From: Colius striatus
Taxonomy: Eukaryota; Chordata; Aves; Coliiformes; Coliidae
NCBI RefSeq assembly: GCF_028858725.1
Contig: NC_084760.1
Coordinates: 92,005,867-92,069,866, forward strand
Length of the DNA stretch: 64,000 nucleotides
Direction: 5' to 3'
The position numbers and the translations under genes were made by a program. Of the stretch, positions 1-13,810 are shown piece by piece (position 1 is the first letter of the stretch; the number at the start of each line of letters is the position of its first letter). A model generated the notes under the pieces. It worked only from the letters and a program-made list of their open reading frames with translations, was not told the DNA's origin and made no database searches.

Positions 1-3000
1 AGGTTTAGATTATGTCCTTTCCTGCACAACAACATTTTCAACCTCAGTGTGTAATTCAAGTCTCATGATTTTATCGGACAAGTGCAAATTAGAGCTCTGA
101 AAAGGTCTCACTTTCTTCCCCTTGCTCCTGAGGCAAAAATGAAAACCAGAGGGGAGCACTTGATTTTTCTGATGGGATCACCTATAGTTTTCTTGTACAT
201 TCAGACATAAAGAATTATTTTCACTAAAGAGCATCCCAAAAAGACAAATTCTTTTTTCCATCCAGCAGAAGCTATGCAAGACAGAAAGGATGTCAAACAT
301 AAGCAGTCCAGTTTGAAACGTAAGCACCTCAAAAAACGTCCAGATTCTGAATTAGATGACTCGAATTATTTAAAATCATCAGCTTAGAATTGTCATAGGC
401 TCAGATTGTCATCTAGCACAGATTAGAACAGCATAGTACAAGGCAGGATCTGGGCTTCACAGTGTAAACACAGCACATCACTTGCTTGGATTTGCTACCA
501 GAAGAAAGAAACTCTGTCCTTCACTTCTGCACTGACCTGCTACACAACTCATGTAAATTACTCATCCCCCACAAAGTACATCAATTGTCTGATGTACCAT
601 AGCTCTGTCTCTAATATAGGGACCAACTGAACTTATCAGTCAGAAGAGCTTTGCCAAGATCAACCTATCCTGTTAATTGTGTAAAAGATTCCACATTTAC
701 AATGTGGCACAATTAATGCTGCCAGCAGTACAAAAGTGCCTTCACCTGTGCAGGAGCACTCAGAATTTAAGATACATCCACAGAGACGTGCAAGGTAACC
801 ACTGTCAGATAAGGTGATCATCTCAAGTCTGACAGCTACATCCAAGTGTAAAGAGTATCTAAGGAAAAAGCTTCCTCAAGGACAAAGTGTTGCATCCTTC
901 TACTGCTGAGGACTGATAGCACAAATCTGTGACTCCTTGGATCAGGCAGTGCCCATCAGCATGAGTAAAACTGATGATAAGGCATTCAAAACTCATGCAA
1001 ACAGTGTTCCAGCCTCTGTATTTGAGCACTATGTAGTAGAAAAACATCTACACGTTAATCCAGGCTGGGCCAAAACACACTGATCCAAACATCAGTCTCA
1101 CTGATGCTCCTTTTCCAAGTAATGCTTAAAGAGAACATGAGCTTCAAGCTTCCTTCTATTGCATCACAAGAGTAAGGCTAAAATGAGACTGGGAGAATGA
1201 GCCTGAAGAAGGCATTTAAAGGAATAAATCTAGGTCAGAGGGATGAGATAAAGGTTCTCAGACTCTGTCAATTCACCAAAACACTGCGGTCAGGGACCAA
1301 GCGCTTTGGAACTTTCATCTAACTAATCTTCAAATTTATTAGACTTGTGAGTTTTCAGGTATTTGTTCTCTTGGCAAAAATGTATTTGTAACAGAAGAAG
1401 TATTCTAACTGAGGTGGAAAAAGCGATCCCTCCCTGCTTCTCCTAAACCCAAACAGAGGACACCAAATGCACACTGCAATAGTCAATTGCTGGTGTTATT
1501 GGTATTTTCTAACCTGTTCCCCAGCAGGTCAAGAGGAAAGGGTCACTCTGGGATTTCTTCAGCTGAAATTTGATTGATCAGCTCTTCCTGAATCAAATCG
1601 TTCCTATAAGTGCATCTATAAACTAATTAACAAACCTCTACTAGTTTACATATTTAGTGGCGCCATCTGCACCAGCTACATCACATGGGATTAAGCACAT
1701 TTACCTCTGGCACAATATCTAGTGCAGAAAGTATATTTGACTTCTTTTTGTTCATAGGTTTTTCTTCTTTTCCCTCACACCCAGTGACCCTCTGTGACAA
1801 AGATTTATAGAACTACCAGTCTAGAGGGGGTCATTGCAGACCATACAAGCGTAAAATGAAAATAGAAGAGGTAACTGGAGATTAGCTCAAACCTAGATTC
1901 ACGTCATACAATTACAACTGTAAATTCAGGAGTTCAGAGGAGTCAGCAATGCACTATTCCTTCTCACTAAGCACGTCAGATTGATTTTAAACAAGTGACC
2001 ACTGGTTTAGTTAGAAACAACAACTTAGTCTCAAAATTACCTTGACATCCTACTTGCTGCTTTAAACATGAGCTGCAACGATCCACTTTCGGGTCTGCAA
2101 TTCTCAGTTCTCATGAGGAAAGACAGCAGATCTGAGATTTTCAGCAAATGATTTGTGAAAACATCGCTTTGGTGGGACTACTGAGAAACATTCACTGGGG
2201 AAAGAAAAAGGCAAAATAGAACACCAAAGAGAAAGTCTCTCTGCTTTGATTTATTCTCCAGTTCACATTCTTAAGTACTGTCTTCCAAATAGAATGATTT
2301 ATTTATTGCTATCTATTTTGCAGACATCCCACGATATATACCAAGATTCTCTTCGTAGAGAACTCAGCCCAAGGACATGTCTAAGGAGGTGGGTGTAAGC
2401 AAACTCATATTTCTTTGCCTTTCTTTCTCAGGTTATTACACTAAGAAGAACTTGAGTCTCTCTACTCTTGCTTCATAGACACGTTCAAGGACTCTAAATG
2501 TTTAACATGTATGTGAGGCATAAGAATAGTTTAGGACTGACCATGTGCACTCTAACAGAAAAGTATCTGGTGGACTGGAGATTTAACTAGTGATTCTGCA
2601 TTACTACTGATTCGTCTTCTGTTCTCCGGAGGGCTTTAAAAGTGTATATATATATTTATTCTGGGAAGAATCCAAACAAGTTTCGTTCACTTGTGCTATA
2701 AAATCACAATAGCTGAGTCGGTCTTTAAAAGCATTTATTTTTATTAGGGTTGCTTCTTTTGCATAGTATTTATTTACCATAAATAGGAATGGATCATTTT
2801 TCATTTACTTGAAGACTTGACCATTTTTTTTCTCAGAACTATTTGAAAGAGAAATTTCCCAACCATAATCTTTTGTACCATATTAATATTAGTTCCTTCA
2901 ACCTTGAAGCAATTCTGCCTCAACTATAGAACTAAATGAAAAGTTAATTAATATTTTTTACAGGAAAAAAAAAGTCTGCCACTGGCCAGATTTATCCCAC

Positions 3001-6000
3001 TGCCAGAATTGCTTCCACCAGAGCAGCCAATTAAGCAAAAGGTAAGTGTAATTTTCAGTAGGTTTTTGCCTAGGGTTGCACTGGTGGAAAGGTCACCAGA
3101 GTTGTGTCCTCTGTAGGTAAGATACATTTCATACATTCTTTTTGTGATTCTTTTGGAGTGATGATTCAGAGCTTTTCCACTCTGCAGAGGAAATGCTATC
3201 AGGCAAACAAGAATGCTACATAAACACACCCACAACACAGTCACACCATCCAGTACTGTCTTAACTGAAAGACTAAGAATATCTAAAGATAAACATCTAA
3301 ATTACTCCCTACTTTGAAAGGTAAGATGCATTCAATAGCCCAGAAAGTATGCAGTCACTCTAAGACTTAAGAAATACCAGGCAAAAGATATTCCATGTAA
3401 TCTGTGTTTGAATCATCCTGCTGATAAGGAACATGGTCTTAAGACATTGGTTTTCATGCTCTGGGTCACAGCAGATGACCCGGCCTGTATTTCAGTGAAT
3501 TGAATGTCTCCCTGTTCTTCTCCTCATTCACAATGAGAACCACTGAGGAGACTTAAAATATAAAAACCAGCAGTACAACAATAAACGAGGCTTCCTGAAG
3601 AGCAGCAAGACAGTGCATCTCTTAAATGAAGACGTGTTTTGAAGGCAAAGAGAAGAATTGGGGACTGGTACAAGCCAAATACTGCAGCACACAGTTCTGA
3701 ATACCATTGAAAGTGACACCACTTAAATGTTTTGCTGGTTTATTCAGCCTCAGATTCATATACACAAACTCATCACCCTCCCTTCAATCCCACTGGATGT
3801 TTAAGTCCTGTATTTACCAACATAACTGACCGATTTTCTTATCATTTATTTGGCAGAAGTGCCACTGTGTCCTGATCCTGATTATTTCCTACTTCTGAGT
3901 ATACCAAAATAATGACCCAGTCTTTCCACAGGAGTTGAATCAGTTCAGCTCCACATTGTAGAAATTATGGTCTTGATAAATACTCTGCCCTTCAGCCAGT
4001 CCTGGCTGGAGATTACAAAGGAGTCACTTCTAAATTTACTCACATAATAGCAAGGTAAATTGGGACAAGCATTTCCCAACACACTAAAAGCATTAATACA
4101 TCAATTACCTAAGTGAATTAAGATACTTAAGATATCTCCTCTACTATACAGCAGATTGAGCCATCCTTCAAGTAAGTTTTGGTCAGGAGAAGAATTAATA
4201 GGCATGTATAATCTTTGAAAGAGATTTGTCATGTATGAAGAGCAGCTGCTGATATTTATGCCCTACAGAGAGGCTCACTTGGAGTTTGATTACAATACTT
4301 TAATGTTCTGATTTTTGAATTACACTCAAGAACAATTTATCCCCTCATGCAGATGCTATCTAAGCTCATCAGTCCCATTTGACATTCTCAGGGGTGCTTT
4401 TAAAGCTTTTGGGCACATTTGATCATGGAGTCAGCTTGACAATTCTGCTTGAGAGGATTTGTCAAAGCCATTAGAATGCAGATTGGATGCCAGCGTTTGA
4501 CGGATGTAGTATCACCTGCGTCAGCCTTCATTAGCTAGCCAGGACCTCAGTGGTAGATATATTTGCACTATTATGGAGTGAGCTCATTTAAAAGAGACAA
4601 GACTCAAACCAAATCTTTACACAAAGTGTAATCTAAATCCTCAAGATTCAAAACATTTTCATTCATTCTCTACCCACTCATTTTCAGCTCTGTATGATGT
4701 GTTACATTTGGGAAAGCCAGAGAAAACAGATAGTACCCTGAGGAAGGCTGTAATCTCAGTCAAAAGCAGGGAAAACGGCAAAGGAGACAAACCCAGTCAC
4801 AAAGCTGAACTGTGGGTCCAAGCTTACTCAAAAGAAGCCTGGGAGATTTCAAGGGTCTGCAAGACAGTTTGGTCCTTCAGGAGAAAGGAAGTAAAGAATC
4901 TGAAGCAGTGAATTACTTACCACTTTGAAAACCTGACAATACTCTGAAACATACTCAGAAACAGTAGCATCTATCTAAAAACTGAAGGAGGTGAGAGGGG
5001 GCAAGCCTATGGAAACAGTGTCAGAAGAAGATTTCATTGCTCAAAATCTGTCCTGCAAGCTTTCTGAAATGTGGTACAGGAAAATTTTACAGCAGCAACT
5101 TCGGGAGGAAAGGCTTCTACCAATTACTAGCATAAGGCTGGAAGCAGAATCTCAGCTTTCCAGCATTCCAGACTGGTCACTTTTCAGATTCTTTTCTGGC
5201 TCATTTCTAACAGAAACTAGATCTGAGAAACAGACACTCAGCTGGTTTACTATCTGAAAACAAAGCCATTGTTAGATTTTACACAGTGAGGCTGCAGCAC
5301 ACCTATGTCCCATTAGCTATTTTTGTTCACCTCATAAATTGTAGATACTCAAAACTTAGCGTGTATGCAGGACCCTTAGCAGTTTGACAGTTGAAGACAA
5401 CAAAACCAGAGTACATAGAACTGCAGCTGCTTGTGCAATCCATGTTCAAAACCTGAAGCAGCAATGGGAACTAAGGGACTGAATTTCAGAGAAGGGCTTT
5501 GATATGACACAAATTCACAAGCGAGGAAGTATATAGAAGCCTTATATCCATTGACTTTTCATTTCAAATTTGTTCTGTGACACATGTTGGTCCAGTCCAG
5601 CAATTGGAAAGATGAATGTATTCTCCTGGGGGAAAAAAAAAAAAAAAACACAGATGCTGAACCACACATCTTGTCCACAGAACAACTGATAAGCCTGTAT
5701 GTACACAGGACTACAAGTATGCCCATACAGCCTAGCCCTAGAAGCAGAGAAAGGAATCGGTAAATTCCCATTTGCATTGCTGGGCCACCAACTCTCCCTG
5801 GGGCCTGAAAGCCCTGGTCCTTGGCACTCCTCCAGAGTACATTTCTGCTTCAGCAGAAGTATCCCTGGGAGGTGAGGACAGGCCTCCAAACCCCTGGAGC
5901 TCGGTGCATGACTGTTCCCAGGCATATGAGGAAATGGGGGCAGGATATTCTGAACTAACTGCTCAGAAGACTAACACACGACCACTATTGTGACTCTGGC

Positions 6001-7266
6001 CCACAAATCATTGTCTCTAGCAGCACACATACGGCAAAATCTGAAACAGAGCTTAGAACAAAACTGTATTTTCAGTTCTCTTACCTTTCCACATGAAAGT
6101 GGAAGGGAGGAATCACCTAGTCCAACTATCAAGTCCAGCGCTTAAGCAACAGATGGCTTTTCACCGTTCACATGTTATTTATTATACATGCATCTTTGTC
6201 TTAAGAGAGCTCCAGAATAAAGAGTTTATTCCTTAATTAGCATAGATACCCTGATTCAGATGTGTTTCATAGGAAAGAAAACTTGAGCATTTGAGGAAGG
6301 TGCTTGATAGTTGTGCCAGGTCTTTTATTTTGCCTTTTGCCTTTATTTTACCTTTCTACCTTTTGTGCACGGTAGACCCACACATTTGTGTCTTGCCAAA
6401 AATTCAAGCCCTTGCAAACAGACAACAGCCTCCCACCTACACCAGCGCTGACCACGCTGGGATACATTCCCATTTCCCTTCTTCCCATCGAGTCACAAAA
6501 GGAACTTAGTACCTGTAGCTTTACAGCTCCTTGGAAGAAACAATCACAAAAGGTTTATTTAAAACAAGGATACCTTGCCTATTAATCAGCTTTGTTCCCC
6601 ATCTCTAGAAACAGCAACCAACAACAAATGAATCTGTTCATAATCTTTTTTCAGAGGCAGGGAGTTTTGAGCTATCTTGTTGCTACATTTTCATTTCATT
6701 ACGGCCCACTGGAAATCTTCTGAGTCTATTTTTACAATGATAACAATAAGACTTGGCATGTATAGAGCGTGCTACAAGCGCATCTGCCATCCCTTTGGGA
6801 GGTTGCAAGAGAATTGCTGGACAGATACAGAAAGAGGACACAGGGGTAACAAAGTAGGAGGGTGTGTATCAGAGTAGGGATGTGGAATCTGGATCTCCTG
6901 GTTCCTCTGCTTCACACTCAATCCTGAATGGTCTGTTTTCCAAAGAATTTTAAAAGCTTGCTTGGAAAATGTGATCAGTACATTTTTAATTTGGTTTTCT
7001 TTGGAAAACAGTTCATGTAACCACACTAATTGCCAACCACACTCCTGAGTAACTTTCAAACCCGCTACCTGATATCAGCCAAATTTAAGAGGATTAATGG
7101 CCTCAAAGATGATCCTACATTCCCACATTTTTTTTGAAACTAACAACTGAGCAGGGACCTTCAGGTTAGCATCTCCAGCAAGGGAGCTCTACCTAGCTGC
7201 TCTAGGCTTTGCTTGGCAGCACAAACATTACTGTGTACATACATACACACATGCTTAGTGACAGAC
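1..7266. other. Intergenic DNA, no gene seen
   Basis: AT-rich sequence with only short open frames, none of which shows a recognisable domain or a chain of splice-compatible exons. By synteny with mammals this should be the interval between DUSP10 and HHIPL2, but no DUSP10 coding sequence is visible. Short low-complexity patches occur, for example the TA-rich run near 2645-2660. No clear repeat family could be assigned. Confidence 0.6.
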
Positions 7267-7824
7267 TGTCCTGGTTTTAGCTGGGATAGGATTAATTTTC
7301 TCCCTAGTAGCTGGTCCAGGGCTGTGGTTTGGATTTAGTGTGAGAATTTTGTGAGAACATTGATAACACATTGATGGTTTAGTTGTTGCTAAGTAGCACT
7401 TATCCTAAGTGAAGGATTTTTCTGTTTCAGCGAGGAGTTGCACAAAGAGCTGTGAGGGATCATGGCCAGGACAGCTGAACTAGCCCAAGGGCTATTCCAT
7501 ACCGTAGAGCACCATGCCCAGTGTATAAACTGGGGAGAGGCAGCTGGGAAAGGCAGATTGCTGCTCAGGCATTAGGCAGCAGGTAGTGAGCAATTGCATT
7601 GGGCATCACTTCTTTTTTCTTGGGTTACATTTCTCCTCTTCTTTCTTACATTCTTTTAATCACAAGTATTATTGGTAGTATATTTTATTTCATTTTAGTT
7701 ATTAAACTCTTTTTATCCCAACCCACAAGTTTTACTTCTTCTGGATTCTCCTCCCCATCCCACCGGAAACAGGGAGGAATGAGCGGGTGGCTGCCTGGTG
7801 CTTAGCTAGGGTTGAACCATGACA
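7267..7824 (+). mobile_element. Avian class II (ERVK-like) solo LTR
   Basis: About 558 bases beginning TGTCCTGGTTTTAGCTGGG and ending GGTTGAACCATGACA, so it has the TG...CA ends of a retroviral LTR. It holds a TATA-like TATAAACT about 40% of the way from the right end and a T-rich 3' third. The 3' half matches in order the LTR remnant at about 30.25-30.7 kb in the opposite orientation, which shows it is a repeat. No internal retroviral region adjoins it, so it is best read as a solo LTR left by recombination. A clean target-site duplication was not evident, which suggests moderate age. Confidence 0.75.
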
Positions 7825-10800
7825 GAGATCAAGCAGAACATACATAGCTATGGGCCAGCTATTTCCTGCCTTGTGGACTTAGATGGGGGACATGTGAGGA
7901 CAAGAAGCTGGGTGATAACAGCACACAGTTTTCAACGTGCTGCCCATTTTGGGCAGCTGGCAGAGCTGACAGGCAGACCTGAGCTGAGGGGCACCATGTG
8001 GCCACGCTTCATCTGCGGGGAGCTCACAGTAGGTTCAACATGGTTCAGGGAGTGAGAAGCACACTCAGACAGAGGACAGCACACACAGCTTCACTGCTTG
8101 AAGCATGACAAGATACATGCTACAGCGCTTTCTTCCTCCACCTAATGAAAGATGTCAATCCTCTCTGGCAGCTCAAGACGAGGAAGCCCTCACGCTTTCC
8201 CAGAGAGGTGAAGCATTAGGTGACCTCACTCTGTTCCGCCCTGGCTGGGATCCAGGAGCATCTCTGTCTTCAAGGCAAAGGCCAGGCATGGTTAAGACCT
8301 TTTATGCACTTTGAAGAACACTATGTCCTTTGGCTAAGATGCAGGCTGCCTTAATGTTTTCGACAGGGAGGAGATCTTTTTGAGTAGCACCATAAATGGT
8401 TTTGACAAGGAGATCTTTTTGATAGTAACATAAGTAGATTCAACTTCTTTTTAATCCAGGCAAGGAAAAAGATAGATACTCTGTCTCCTTCTCAAAGTAC
8501 ATAACTGTCATGAAAACATCTTCACTTGCAGCCAGGTTAGCTTGGAACAGGTAACATCTTGATTTTTTAGTGCCACACAGAATCACCAGCTACTTCGCAA
8601 TCACAATCAGAAAAACTTTATTACAACAAATAGCTTAAAATCTGACCTGGATCAGGAAATAACTCTGAAGCAAAAAAAATCAACCTCAAAAACTTCTGTT
8701 TCAGGGAGAAAATAATAAGCATTTGAAGACAACATCGCTTCTGCTTGGATTCTCCACATTAAGAAAAGTGCATAATATGTTTATTAGCTTCAAGAAAAAA
8801 AAATGAACTGCCTCATGTTCCACAACAGAAGAACACAGAGAGGCAGACAGACCATTACTCTGGAGTAAGGCTTGAGAACAGTGACAGCATCTCCTCAGAA
8901 AAGTACTGATGCTCAGATATGAGCGATGAGCACCACAACACTCATTCCATGAGCTGGGCTAAGAGCTGCATGGAATATGAATGTCTTTACATTCCTCTTG
9001 TGTACTATGTCACCTTTCTGAAGGAAAAAAAGAAGAATAAGTAAATTTTCATAGGTATGTCAATACCTGACTCTTCTTCAGAGCAGCACTAAATGCTGTT
9101 AAAAAGGCAGGAACTGTTTCTTCCCATGTGATAATAGATGATTCTCCAAAAGAAGATTGAGACTACAAAGTAATTTTGAAAGGCTGTCTGTTGCACATTT
9201 CAACTTATTTCCTATGGGAAGCAGAGAAGGGGCAGGGTGCAACATCAGTATCTCACGCTAGGACGGAGCAGGGATGGAAGCAGTGCACAAGCTCAAACTT
9301 GGAAACAGCCTTCACCGCATCTTATCCAACTTGTAGTGGAAAAATAATAGGAAAGTAATTTTGTTGATTTTTACCTATGTTCAAAAAAATTGTGGTTTGT
9401 ATCCAGTGCTTCAAGGACCAGTGAATCATTCCCATGTAATTTGAAGAAAAATGTTTTTAAAAAAGATTGATTGGGTCAAAATTGCAGAACAACAGGACAT
9501 TTCCTCAGGCATATCTCAATCAGACAGGACTTAAAGCTTCATATGCAGAAGAGAAGGGAGGCCTCAGTCACATGTTGAGATCCTTCAGTGCCCAAAACAA
9601 CCCTAAAACAACTCCAAAAGCCACCCAAACTTAGTAAAGTCAGGGAAACGCTTCCTGCTAACATTTTACTCAAAAAACAACACCTTGCATTTGTACAAGA
9701 CAAAATAATCCATCAGCACTTGCCAATTAAAATGAATACATTAAACTCTGACACTGTTAGGTTACAACAGACTTTAAGAAACAAAACCAACAGTACTGAA
9801 CCTGCCAAACACTCAAAACCCTCAAAACAACCCGTTTCATAAAAAGATCAGAGCTGTGCTGCAAGTTCTTTCTCACAGAGGCTGACAAGGAAAGGCAAGC
9901 ATGCGAGTTTTGCTGATCTGTAATTCTGCTGAGATAATCCCAGGTGCACTAGGCTGTCCCTGGGGCACAGAAAATCAGAGGTGAAAAGGAGAAAGGTAGG
10001 CAAGCTGCGACAACCTGTTAGGAGACACATCATGTCTGCAAATAAAACTGCTGCTGCTATTTATTTCCTACTGCAGCAGCCCAAAACTGGGAGCCAGTTT
10101 GTGCAATAAAGAACTGAATCCTGCAAAACACCAGTAAAATTGAATTCAGCATGGAACTAGATGGCAAGCCAGGCAAAGGAGTTTAGAAAAAGAGGACACT
10201 ACACTGTAAGAGAAGTTCTAGAGATAATTCATGAACCAGCTATCTGAAGAGTCATTCCTTTGGTTCACTTCTATTAGCACGTGAATGCAAGATATGGCAA
10301 TAAGATCATATGGAATATGCATGAGATTAACTCACTGCTCTCAACAAGAAGATGGACATAAATGCACAGCAACACACTTGACATCTGCAGACTGGCAGCA
10401 GCTTTATACAGTTAAACACATATTTGTCCAGTTAAGGACAATCAGGGTGCTAATGAGGAACAACTAAGTCATTTTTTAATAACCACCTTGGTCCAGACTG
10501 TGGGTAAAACCACATCCATTATTATACTAGCTACTCATTTTTTTCCTAGCTTGATTCTTGTCCTTGGTGTAGAGGTCTAGGACATATCTTTCAAATTCTG
10601 CTCCCCCCTAACAACTTTCCTCAGGAAAGGGAAAATTTTCTGCATGCTGCTCCCAATAACCTTCAGCATTTCTCCCTACTTTGAGAGTGTCTGTGTTAAC
10701 AAAACTCTTCCATATGAAAGAAAAAGCCAAATGTTACACCTTCAAGGCATTTTGCAAAAGGCCTATCTGCTTGCTTTCATAGGGCCTTTACTACACAGCT

Positions 10801-13285
10801 GCTATGAGCTGTCCACTTTTATCAGCGTTAATTCACTGACCCAGATGAAAAGAATGCACACTCCGGAAGATCTGATTTAGCAAAGAGGACACGCAACACA
10901 AGTTTAATCTTACTGCTAATCAGCAGAAAGTTCACCAAGCATATATAAACGTGTATCTTTACATGTTTGGCACATCTTTAAAGCTAAATTGTTCTACAGA
11001 TTTTGGGTTTTTTAAAAGAAACCAAACAAACAAAGCAAACACATCTGTGGTAAAACTTACTGTTTTCAGCAGTGGAAGTCGCAAAATTTTTTTCCTCAAT
11101 CCTTCCCATGGTACTCAGGTTCCACCTAGTGGCTTTCAGCAGCCATAAACAGAACACTAGGCGGGCATTTCATCACCTAAAGGCTTAATTTTCAAAATCT
11201 GTACGTCTAGTTGCAGAAGCATTCATAAAGTCTTCTTTAAACATGCAATTTATCTTGTCATCCCCTTAAAAATTATCTGGGTCCCCTGACAGGAATTTTG
11301 CACCACAGTTATTCTAGTTTCAACATATAAAGCAGAAGGAGACTGAGAGGATCATAGACTGGTAGGAATTCTGGAGATCTGCTCAAGCAGGTTCACCAAC
11401 ATCAGGTCACACATGAACACATCCAGGCAGGTTTGAAAACCTCCAGGGGAGACTCCACATCCTCCCTGGGCAGCCTGTGCTAGGGCTCCATTAGCCAGGG
11501 TGGGCTGGCAAAGAGAAGTAGCAGCTTGCAGACAGCAGTTTTATAGTGCTGCTGAGCCTGTTAAATAAAGCAGCTGCCATGTCCCTCCCCTGTGCCAGGT
11601 CTCACCAGCAGAACTTGGTTGGTACAAACTCATCACACCCAGTGAGATGGGTCTCATTTAACTGCTGACATTTTCAACATCAACTCCCTCCACAGCCAAC
11701 TGAGAAATGAGTGCCTCTAGGCCATGATTCAAATGACATATTTCAGAGATTTACCTTGAGGTGAGATGAATTGCATCCTAGAAGCATCTCATTTCTTCAA
11801 TTCCATTACAAAAAGAAGCTAGAAGCCCTACTGATAGCATAGTACCTCCATTCAGGATCCGTGTGTCCTGAATCCTACCCAGGGTGTTTAAGACTGCCTG
11901 CTACACAGCAATTTGAAGTGTAGCCCACCTTGCAGTGAGCTCTAAGCAAGCAGCAAAAGGAACCAAAAAGCAGTACAACCACAAGAGTTACAGACTTAGG
12001 AACTAAGTGACATGAAGCCATCCTATTACAAAAAACTCAATTTCAACACCGTTGTGTTCTCAGAATATGTCTCACCGTGTTGCTCTGCTCTGTTAGATTT
12101 AGGTAGATTTGTCTTATAGCACGAAAAGCATAAGACAGTTCTTTTCCTACCTACTTTAAAGTTATAAAACAAGCTATGCTTATACTTCAGTTCCCTGAGG
12201 CATTAGCAGAGCTTTACCAACTCCAAAGAGTCACTATCTTCAAAGGGAACAGGAAAAAAAGCAACGATCAAAGAAATGTGAAACCACTAATTTATCAGCT
12301 GCCACATTAGAGGTCAAAAGTAGATTTTTAAAGTAATTTTAGTGTCTTACATAAACAGCAAGAGAAGAGTTCACCAGAACCAGTCTAGTTTGTCCACAGA
12401 GATCATATCCATTGAAATAGAAGGTGAAATTAAAAAAAGAAAGAAAAAAGGAAGTTGATCTAGTTCATGATTTGTGGAGTGTGGGATGGATGAAAGGTCT
12501 TTAACTCCTTAATACAGTTTTTTTCTGTCTATTCTCATTTCAAGGAGTTTTACTTTTGGTCACACACAGTTTGAGGCAGGCACCCAGCAAATCATGTCTG
12601 CTTTTCTAGAATATGACTCCATTGTGCAGCAGAACTGCTCAGATTTATTAGTCCATAGTGGTGCCTCTCAATTTCCTCTCCACAGCTTACCTTTTCACTT
12701 TCACCTAAACTTTCATGGAGAAGGATTGCATGTGACAGACTAGCCTCTTTCTTTAGAAAAAAAAAAAAGGATAAAAAGTTCAATGATTTCAAACTTCTTT
12801 GCTTTGTAAAAATGAAAAGAGAAACTAAAGTCTCACAATTACTATATTGCCCTTAGGTTCACACTCTAGCCAACCTAGACTTGTGGCTTATTTACAAGAT
12901 AATTAAACCCCTTTTTCTCTAACAGTTATTTCACAAAACCTGAGAAGACTTACAAGACCAAGCTGACAATAATCTTTCTATTTAAACTGGGGGTTTTTCC
13001 CCCCTCCAAAACTTTGCACAAAACCATACATGGTACAGCCTTACCTCCCAGAATCTTGGATCGGGTCTCACCACAGAGAACAGCTGCTGCCCCCCTTTAC
13101 AACATGAAGACACAGTTAGATGGACTGGGAGCTGGAAAACACTCTAGCAACCCTTACAGCAGCCTTCTCATGAGCCCCCATTTGCCACTGCACTACTTCT
13201 CACAGCAATGGTGGGTTTACTCTAAAATTGCAGCAGGTGCATGCAACCGGGTGATAAAGGAGGGAAGGCAATGCTGAACAGCTGA
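7825..13285. other. Intergenic DNA, no gene seen
   Basis: Apart from the CR1 remnant near 11.35-11.5 kb nothing coding is recognisable. The open frames here are short and without splice-linked partners. Confidence 0.55.
11345..11498 (-). mobile_element. CR1 LINE 3'-end fragment
   Basis: Read on the minus strand this gives the end of a bird CR1: the segment equivalent to 'cacaggctgcccaggga...' followed by the 'acctgatgttggtgaacctgc' region and a decayed tail near the left end. It parallels the better-preserved copy at 42.67-43.1 kb. It is strongly diverged and truncated at its 5' side, as most CR1 copies are. Confidence 0.75.
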
Positions 13286-13725
13286 GTGCTGTGCCGGGGG
13301 CGGAGCTGGGACTCGGGTCCACACACACCTCAGGCACAGATTGTTTGGTTTTGGCGTAGGGCACCTGTGTGGGAGACTTTGAGGAGCCTGGCTCCGAGCT
13401 GGGGGTGTGGCGGGTGAAGCGGCCCTGCCCTCGGACGGGAGGCGTGATGCCTGGCGCCCGGGGCTGCCCGTCCCTCTACTGTGGAGCGGTGTGGAAGCCT
13501 GTGTGGTGCTTGCACAGCTTGGCCTCTGCTCGCACGAACGCGGGCGGACATCCAGGCGGGAAGGCAGGGCGGAGCGGCGAGCAGCCCCTGGGGCGGGTAC
13601 CCGCCCAGGGGGCCGGCAGCTGGGTCAGTTTCAGCGCCGAGGCCTGTGAAGCGCGCCGGAAGGCCGAGCGGGCGGTTGCCCGCTCACAGTCCCACCATCC
13701 GTCGGCAGCGCTACAACTGATAGGT

Positions 13726-13798
13726 GGCTCCATAGCTCAGTGGTTAGAGCACTGGTCTTGTAAACCAGGGGTCGCGAGTTCGATCCTCGCTGGGGCCT
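13726..13798 (+). tRNA. tRNA-Thr (anticodon TGT)
   Basis: This is a complete 73-nt cloverleaf that decodes ACA threonine codons. The acceptor stem GGCTCCA pairs with TGGGGCC, with one G-T pair. The D stem is GCTC/GAGC, the anticodon stem is CTGGT/ACCAG around loop CTTGTAA, and the T stem is GCGAG/CTCGC around TTCGATC. The anticodon TGT is at 13759-13761 and there is no intron. The A box (TAGCTCAGTGG) and B box (GTTCGATCC) promoters are intact. The discriminator base is T, as in vertebrate tRNA-Thr-TGT, and the CCA end is not encoded. A T6 run for RNA polymerase III termination follows at 13805-13810. It stands alone, with no other tRNA in the window. Confidence 0.97.
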
Positions 13799-13804
13799 CC
13801 TGAG

Positions 13805-13810
13805 TTTTTT
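13805..13810 (+). terminator. RNA polymerase III terminator (T6)
   Basis: Six T residues start seven bases after the tRNA-Thr 3' end, the usual signal for RNA polymerase III release. A second T run follows at about 13823-13830 as a backup. Confidence 0.85.

Noticed and set aside
13330-13803. 144-codon plus-strand frame and opposite frames in the 13.3-13.8 kb CpG patch
   Set aside because: The frame runs into the tRNA gene, has no domain, and is explained by base composition.
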